This document shows positions 7,183 through 10,991 of a stretch of DNA of 10,991 nucleotides, piece after piece. The stretch is from Fidelibacterota bacterium (GTDB lineage: Bacteria > Fidelibacterota > Fidelibacteria > Fidelibacterales > Fidelibacteraceae). The position numbers and the translations under genes are program-made. Where the stretch lies: contig JAOZRH010000060.1 of NCBI GenBank assembly GCA_029931905.1, positions 1 through 10,991 of the forward strand, read 5' to 3'. The stretch's first letter is position 1. Every line of letters begins with the position of its first letter. The notes beneath the pieces are model-generated. The model did not search any database. It had not been told where the DNA came from and was given only the letters and a program-made list of their open reading frames with translations.

Positions 7183-8073
7183 TTATATAAAGAAAAGCAT
7201 TACACCAGATACAGCAAGAATTGCTCCAACGACTTCACGAAAATTAACCTTTTCTTTAAAAATTATTATTGCTGGCGGAATAATTAATAGTGGAACTATT
7301 GCCATAATCGTAGAAGCAATACCAGCTTTTGTGTTCTGCACTGCAAGGAGTGATAATGAAACCCCTAAAAACGGACCTGAAATTGCTCCAATATTTATAC
7401 CTACCATTGTTTTAAAATTTGTAATCGATTTTTTTAAATTTAACCATTTTCCAAAAAATAAAAAAAATACAGTAAAAAAAACAATTCCCGTAAACCCTCT
7501 TATTTGAGAAGCTGCAAAGGCATTATAATCTTGCATGCCATATTTACTTAAAATTAATCCAACTGCTTGACCTAATGAACCACCAAAAGCTAATAATATT
7601 CCCAATAAATATTTCTTATTTTTTTTGGAATTTTTATTGCTGTTTCGTCCCCAAATCACAATTACAATTCCAACTATTGTTAACATCATACCACTAATTT
7701 CAATTCCAGTCATTTGCTCACCAAGAAATAGTAAACTGATAATAGCTGTAAATATTGGAACCGATGACATTACCAACATAGAAATTCTCGCTCCAACTAC
7801 CACAAAAGCTTCAAATAAAAGTAAATCACCTATTCCATATCCAACTAATCCAGATAAACTTAGCCAAATCCAAGCATGGACAGAAGCATCAGTTGGAAAA
7901 AATTTTCCTCTCATAAAGTATGTAAAAATTGATAACAAAAAAACTCCAGTTATCAATCTAATAAAATTTACAGAAAGCGAACCGACCCGTTTCCCAGCAA
8001 ATTCAAAAGACATTGAACCAGCAGTCCAACAAAATGCAGCTCCTAATGCAGCAAATTCTCCTAAAAATAAAAT
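7183..8073 (-). CDS. EamA/DMT-family transporter, probable ATT start
   Basis: This is an integral inner-membrane transporter of the drug/metabolite superfamily, with two homologous EamA halves of five helices each. They are joined by a basic loop (GRNSNKNSKKNKK). Signatures include VPIFTAIISLLFLGEQMTGIEISG, ending half one, and IVPLLIIPPAIIIFKEKVNFREVVGAILAVSGV, ending half two. Substrate cannot be told. The first in-frame ATG (8013) would cut off most of helix 1. The frame stays open upstream for 21 codons to a TGA at 8079-8077 and encodes LGEFAALGAAFCWTAGSM, which is the usual family N-terminus. No ATG, GTG or TTG exists in that stretch, but ATT at 8073-8071 lies six bases after AGG of a good AGGTGA ribosome-binding site. 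I therefore call 296 aa from ATT (276 aa from ATG 8013 is the alternative). A nonsense mutation or sequence error is also possible. The gene is divergent from the pseudouridine synthase at 8226. Confidence 0.85.
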   Translation of the reverse strand: MLFLGEFAALGAAFCWTAGSMSFEFAGKRVGSLSVNFIRLITGVFLLSIFTYFMRGKFFPTDASVHAWIWLSLSGLVGYGIGDLLLFEAFVVVGARISMLVMSSVPIFTAIISLLFLGEQMTGIEISGMMLTIVGIVIVIWGRNSNKNSKKNKKYLLGILLAFGGSLGQAVGLILSKYGMQDYNAFAASQIRGFTGIVFFTVFFLFFGKWLNLKKSITNFKTMVGINIGAISGPFLGVSLSLLAVQNTKAGIASTIMAIVPLLIIPPAIIIFKEKVNFREVVGAILAVSGVMLFFI

Positions 8074-8225
8074 ATCTCACCTCATTTTTGTTATTGTAAA
8101 TATAAGATTTATTTTTATATTTATCCGCATAAAATATCATAGAATATATTTGATTTTGTACAACTAAATATTTATTCTATTGTTATGTTGTTAATCGTAA
8201 TATTAAACTGTGAAACAAACCAATT

Positions 8226-8876
8226 ATGACAAAATTAAAAAATATACTTTACGAAGATAATCATTTGTTGGTTATAAATAAGCCAGCAGGAATATTAGTT
8301 CAAGGTGATATAACAGGTGATGAATCCTTATTAGAAACAGCAAAAAAATATATTAAAGTAAAATACAATAAACCGGGAAATGTTTTTCTTGGATTGGTTC
8401 ATCGTCTCGATCGTCCAGCATCTGGAATAATTGTTTTCGCCAAGACTTCAAAATCGGCATCAAGATTATCAAAACAATTTAAAGAAAAAACGATAGAAAA
8501 ATATTATGTTGCTCTTGTAGAAGGTAAAATCCCGAAAAGTGGAGTATTGAAAGACAAAATAAGTCGCAATGGTGCTACAAGCAAAATTAGTGATACAGGC
8601 AAGCAGGCAGAATTAAAATATAAATTATTAGAATATAAAAACAATATTTCAAAAGTAGAAATCAAATTAATTACTGGCAGACATCATCAAATACGCGTTC
8701 AATTTGCTAAAAGAAATAATTTTATTCTTGGTGATTTTCGTTACGGTTCAAAAATAAAATTCGGCAATAAAGCACTGGCACTCCATTCCTTTTCACTATC
8801 GTTGATTCATCCAACAACAAAAGAAAAAATGACATTTAAATTTGAACCTGAAAATTATTGGGACAATTATTTTTAA
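8226..8876 (+). CDS. RluA-family RNA pseudouridine synthase
   Basis: 216 aa. It isomerises uridine to pseudouridine in rRNA or tRNA in the cytoplasm; the exact target site cannot be read from the sequence. Motif I is ILYEDNHLLVINKPAG (residues 7-22). Motif II is HRLDRPASG (59-67), with the catalytic Asp62. Motif III is the GRHHQIRVQ block (151-159). A late ALALHS motif is at 184-189. There is no N-terminal S4 domain, so this is the short RluA/RluC-like form rather than RluD. The ATG has no clear ribosome-binding site (upstream GTGAAACAAACCAATT), so the start rests on the N-terminal match to the family. It is divergent from the DMT transporter and ends only 18 bp before the convergent tyrS stop codon, with no terminator hairpin in the gap. 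Confidence 0.93.
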   Translation: MTKLKNILYEDNHLLVINKPAGILVQGDITGDESLLETAKKYIKVKYNKPGNVFLGLVHRLDRPASGIIVFAKTSKSASRLSKQFKEKTIEKYYVALVEGKIPKSGVLKDKISRNGATSKISDTGKQAELKYKLLEYKNNISKVEIKLITGRHHQIRVQFAKRNNFILGDFRYGSKIKFGNKALALHSFSLSLIHPTTKEKMTFKFEPENYWDNYF

Positions 8877-8894
8877 ATGTGAATTATTATTCTA

Positions 8895-10112
8895 TTAGTC
8901 AACTATCAATTTCAAAAATTTTCGTTTACCAATTTTTACAATATCGTTATTTTTAATATTTATTTTATTTAAAAACTCAGTTACTTTTTCTTTATTAATT
9001 GAAACGCCACCTTGTTTGATTAATCTTTTCGCTTCGCCTTTTGATGACACCATTTTAGCATCAAATATAATGTCCGCTAATAATATATTTTCACTTAAAC
9101 ATTTATATTCTGGTATATCATCTGGAATATCTTTTTTTATAACTAATTTATGAAATGCATCTGCAGCATTTTTTGCATCATCTATCGAATAATAACTTTT
9201 TGTAATTTCAAAAGCAAGTTCATGTTTTGCATCTCGTGGATTTTTACCCTCTTCCAAATCTGATTTGATTTTATCAATTTCATCAACACTTAAATCACTT
9301 ACTAAGGTAAAATAACGAGTTATTAATTCATCTGGAATTGACAATATTTTCCCATACATATCATTTGGTTTTTCAGTCAATCCAATATAATTATCCAAAG
9401 ATTTAGACATTTTATTTACACCATCTAATCCCTCTAATATTGGCATTGTGATAATTACTTGTGGAATTTGATTATATTCTCTCTGAATATCTCTTGCCAA
9501 AAGCAAATTAAATTTCTGATCCGTGCCACCCAATTCAATATCTGATTTAACAGCTATACTATCATAAGATTGTGCAAATGGATATAACAATTCATGAACA
9601 GAAATTGCAACACCGTTTTTATATCTTTTAGAAAAATCATCTCTTTCAAGCAATCTGGCAATCGTAGAATTAGACAACAATCGAATAACATCTCCAAAAG
9701 ACATTTTATTTAACCATTCAGAGTTATTTCTTATTTCCAAACCTTTAGTATTTAAAATTATTCCAGCCTGTTCAAAATATGATTTTGCATTTTCTTTTGT
9801 TTCTTCAAAGGTCAAAGCAGGGCGAGTTTTGTTTTTTCCACTTGGATCACCAATCATCGCAGTAAAATCTCCTATAATTAATACCGCTTGGTGTCCAATT
9901 TCTTGAAAAGTTCGTAATTTTTTTAACACAACTCCATGTCCAATATGTAAATCTGGACGACTTGGATCAGCCCCTAATTTAACCCTTAATGGTTTATTAT
10001 CTTTAATACTTTTGGCAATCTTTTTTTCTAATTCTTCTTCTGGAATTATTTCTTCCACTCCCTTGCGAATTAAATCCATCTGTTCATTTAATGTTGGAAA
10101 AACTTTTATCAT
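8895..10112 (-). CDS. tyrS: Tyrosine--tRNA ligase (tyrosyl-tRNA synthetase)
   Basis: 405 aa, a class I aminoacyl-tRNA synthetase that charges tRNA-Tyr with tyrosine in the cytoplasm. The Rossmann catalytic domain carries the HIGH motif (HIGH, residues 56-59, in ADPSRPDLHIGHG), IIGDFTAMIGDPSG (79-92), the tyrosine/tRNA region ELLYPFAQSYDS, LGGTDQKFNLL (194-204) and KMSKS (234-238). The C-terminal part, from about 345, is an S4 RNA-binding domain (SSKGEAKRLIKQGGVSINKEKV). The length and the PDLHIGHG form fit the second bacterial type of TyrRS (TyrZ-like) rather than the E. coli TyrS type. The start is supported by an AAGGA ribosome-binding site nine bases upstream that abuts the smpB stop codon. 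The 12-bp gap to smpB indicates co-transcription from the smpB side. Confidence 0.97.
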   Translation of the reverse strand: MIKVFPTLNEQMDLIRKGVEEIIPEEELEKKIAKSIKDNKPLRVKLGADPSRPDLHIGHGVVLKKLRTFQEIGHQAVLIIGDFTAMIGDPSGKNKTRPALTFEETKENAKSYFEQAGIILNTKGLEIRNNSEWLNKMSFGDVIRLLSNSTIARLLERDDFSKRYKNGVAISVHELLYPFAQSYDSIAVKSDIELGGTDQKFNLLLARDIQREYNQIPQVIITMPILEGLDGVNKMSKSLDNYIGLTEKPNDMYGKILSIPDELITRYFTLVSDLSVDEIDKIKSDLEEGKNPRDAKHELAFEITKSYYSIDDAKNAADAFHKLVIKKDIPDDIPEYKCLSENILLADIIFDAKMVSSKGEAKRLIKQGGVSINKEKVTEFLNKINIKNNDIVKIGKRKFLKLIVD

Positions 10113-10124
10113 TATTCAATATCC

Positions 10125-10574
10125 TTAATATTTATTTTTTATTTCTCTATTTATCGCTCTTTTTGCATCTCGTTTCGCAATATCTTGTCTTTTATCATGT
10201 AATTTTTTCCCTTTTACTAATGCGATTTCTACTTTAATATGATTATCTCGCCAATAAATCTTTAATGGCACTATTGTTAAACCCTGCAAATCAACTTTTT
10301 TCTTTAATTTTACCAATTCATCTTTATGTAATAAAAGTTTTCTTATTCTCAATGGGTCGTGAGTTTCATAACCTGTATGAGAATATGGACTAATATGTGC
10401 CTGAATTAAAAACATTTCACCTTTAATAATTCTGCAAAATGATTCTTTTATATTAATCCTACCTTCACGAATTGATTTCACCTCTTTTCCTATTAATGAA
10501 ATACCAGTTTCAAGTGTTTCAAGAATATGATAATCGTGAAAGGCCTTTCTATTTTTTAATATTACTTTTTCCAT
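10125..10574 (-). CDS. smpB: SsrA-binding protein SmpB (trans-translation)
   Basis: 149 aa, close to the usual family length. SmpB binds tmRNA and carries it into the A site of stalled ribosomes, starting trans-translation, which releases the ribosome and tags the nascent chain for degradation. Seen in the sequence: NRKAFHDYHILETLETGISLIGKEVKSIR is split here as NRKAFHDYHILET (8-20) and GISLIGKEVKSIR (24-36). Further motifs are ISPYSHTGYETHDPLRIRKLLLH (core DPLRIRKLLLH, 73-83), LTIVPLKIYW (99-108) and GKKLHDKRQDIAKRDAKR (122-139). The last belongs to the basic C-terminal tail that enters the mRNA channel. The tail is complete. It is the first gene of a smpB-tyrS pair. No tmRNA gene was found in the window. 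No strong ribosome-binding site precedes the ATG. Confidence 0.97.
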   Translation of the reverse strand: MEKVILKNRKAFHDYHILETLETGISLIGKEVKSIREGRINIKESFCRIIKGEMFLIQAHISPYSHTGYETHDPLRIRKLLLHKDELVKLKKKVDLQGLTIVPLKIYWRDNHIKVEIALVKGKKLHDKRQDIAKRDAKRAINREIKNKY

Positions 10575-10604
10575 AGTTGATAATTTAAGAAAAAACTTTT
10601 ATTT

Positions 10605-10610
10605 ATTATA
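10605..10610 (-). promoter_or_regulatory. Possible -10 box for smpB-tyrS
   Basis: The minus strand reads a perfect TATAAT at 10610-10605, which would give a start near 10598 and a 5' leader of about 24 nt before the smpB ATG. No good -35 box lies 17 bp upstream (ATAAAA at 10633-10628), and the surroundings are AT-rich, so this is tentative. Confidence 0.35.
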
Positions 10611-10637
10611 GATATTTTTTAGTATTTTTTTATAGAA

Positions 10638-10751
10638 ATGGAGTGCGGAAAACGGAAACAGGAGAATGGAGAGTGGAAACGGAAAAAAACATCAGCGATA
10701 ATCCGTATAATCCGCGAAATCCGTGTTCTAAAATTAATTAATTAATTAATT
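10638..10751. repeat. Purine-rich and 9-bp tandem-repeat intergenic element with AATT microsatellite
   Basis: Between smpB and the rodA-type gene, the plus strand first shows a purine-only-like stretch with repeated GGAAAC/GGAGA/GGAAAA words (10638-10688). Three 9-bp units each begin AATCCG (AATCCGTAT 10700-10708, AATCCGCGA 10709-10717, AATCCGTGT 10718-10726). Five perfect AATT copies follow (10732-10751). The first two parts are richer in GC than the surrounding intergenic DNA, and there is no ORF. It may be a copy of a dispersed intergenic repeat, but only one copy is visible here. Confidence 0.6.
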
Positions 10752-10782
10752 CCATTATTGCAAATAGAAATATTGGGTGTAT

Positions 10783-10991
10783 TTAATCAGAATTTCCATT
10801 CAAAATTAAACCAGCAAGTCCGAAACAAGTGATTAAAAAACTTCCGCCATAACTGATAAACGGTAATGGTTTACCAGTAACAGGTAAAAGTCCAACCGTC
10901 ATTCCAATATTAATAAACACATGAAAAAATAGTGTGGTTGTGCCTCCAACAATAAGCATCGCGCTAAATTTATCTTTTGTATTAAAGGCCA
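10783..10991 (-). CDS. rodA: RodA/FtsW-family SEDS peptidoglycan glycosyltransferase, C-terminal part
   Basis: Only the last 68 codons are present, ending in TAA at 10785-10783; the rest runs off the right edge. The translation contains HVFINIGMTVGLLPVTG followed by KPLPFISYGGSF, the conserved C-terminal signature of SEDS proteins. The NIGMTVGLLPVTG-x-PLPF form is typical of RodA (cell elongation) rather than FtsW, which usually has a different INIGVN-type segment. RodA polymerises lipid II into glycan strands in the inner membrane together with a class B penicillin-binding protein. A final hydrophobic helix (LITCFGLAGLIL) and a short tail (NGNSD) follow. It lies upstream of smpB on the same strand with a gap of about 208 bp, so read-through is possible but not shown. 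Confidence 0.92.
   Translation of the reverse strand, partial: AFNTKDKFSAMLIVGGTTTLFFHVFINIGMTVGLLPVTGKPLPFISYGGSFLITCFGLAGLILNGNSD

Noticed and set aside
8077..8085. TGA as a sense codon allowing the DMT transporter to start at ATG 8085
   Set aside because: TGA serves as the stop of the 903-3566 gene, so there is no sign of genome-wide TGA recoding. No ribosome-binding site precedes ATG 8085, whereas the ATT at 8073 has one.
7625..8167. Plus-strand ORF of 180 codons
   Set aside because: It is antisense to the DMT transporter, whose membrane-protein signatures are clear; the translation has no family-like features.
8086..8225. Specific divergent promoters between the DMT transporter and the pseudouridine synthase gene
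   Set aside because: TTGTAC and TTGTTA hexamers exist, but none pairs with a good -10 at 16-18 bp in a way that stands out from the AT-rich background.

Overview
The window is a strongly AT-rich bacterial chromosome segment. It carries the 5' part of a 16S rRNA gene, several housekeeping genes (tyrS, smpB, the end of a rodA-type gene, an RluA-family pseudouridine synthase) and a small group of exported-protein genes. One exported protein ends in a type IX secretion (Por) C-terminal sorting domain, which points to the FCB superphylum (Bacteroidota, Ignavibacteria, Cloacimonadota, Marinimicrobia, Delongbacteria and relatives). Several genes have clear Shine-Dalgarno sequences, which makes a typical Bacteroidota less likely. 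I cannot place the lineage more closely from sequence alone; the roughly 297 nt of 16S (V1-V2 region) would do that in a database.

Layout. Positions 1-297 are the 16S rRNA 5' end on the minus strand. Upstream of it, three tandem, mutually similar sigma70-type promoters (about 430-665) and a boxA-like leader element point leftward into the rRNA operon. Rightward from 903 there are two plus-strand genes: a large exported TPR protein whose middle holds an anthrax-lethal-factor-like zinc peptidase domain (903-3566), and a small predicted outer-membrane beta-barrel protein (3633-4283). A strong hairpin terminator (4338-4384) separates them from a convergent minus-strand gene (4394-6991). That gene encodes a large secreted surface protein made of repeated modules and a T9SS sorting tail, and a perfect CRP-type palindrome lies upstream of it.

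Next come a minus-strand EamA/DMT transporter, which appears to start at an ATT codon at 8073 rather than at the first ATG, and a divergent RluA-family pseudouridine synthase (8226-8876). The minus-strand genes tyrS (8895-10112) and smpB (10125-10574) are 12 bp apart and probably co-transcribed. The rightmost gene is the C-terminal 68 codons of a RodA/FtsW-family protein. It is separated from smpB by about 208 bp holding an unusual purine-rich stretch, a 9-bp tandem repeat and an AATT microsatellite.

How the genes fit together: the housekeeping genes cover translation (16S rRNA, TyrRS, SmpB, pseudouridylation) and cell-wall elongation (RodA). The 903-6991 block looks like envelope or secreted accessory functions. 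I see no CRISPR array, transposase, tRNA or prophage gene. The most unusual protein is the TPR-peptidase-TPR architecture. The sequence does not prove a new multi-gene system.
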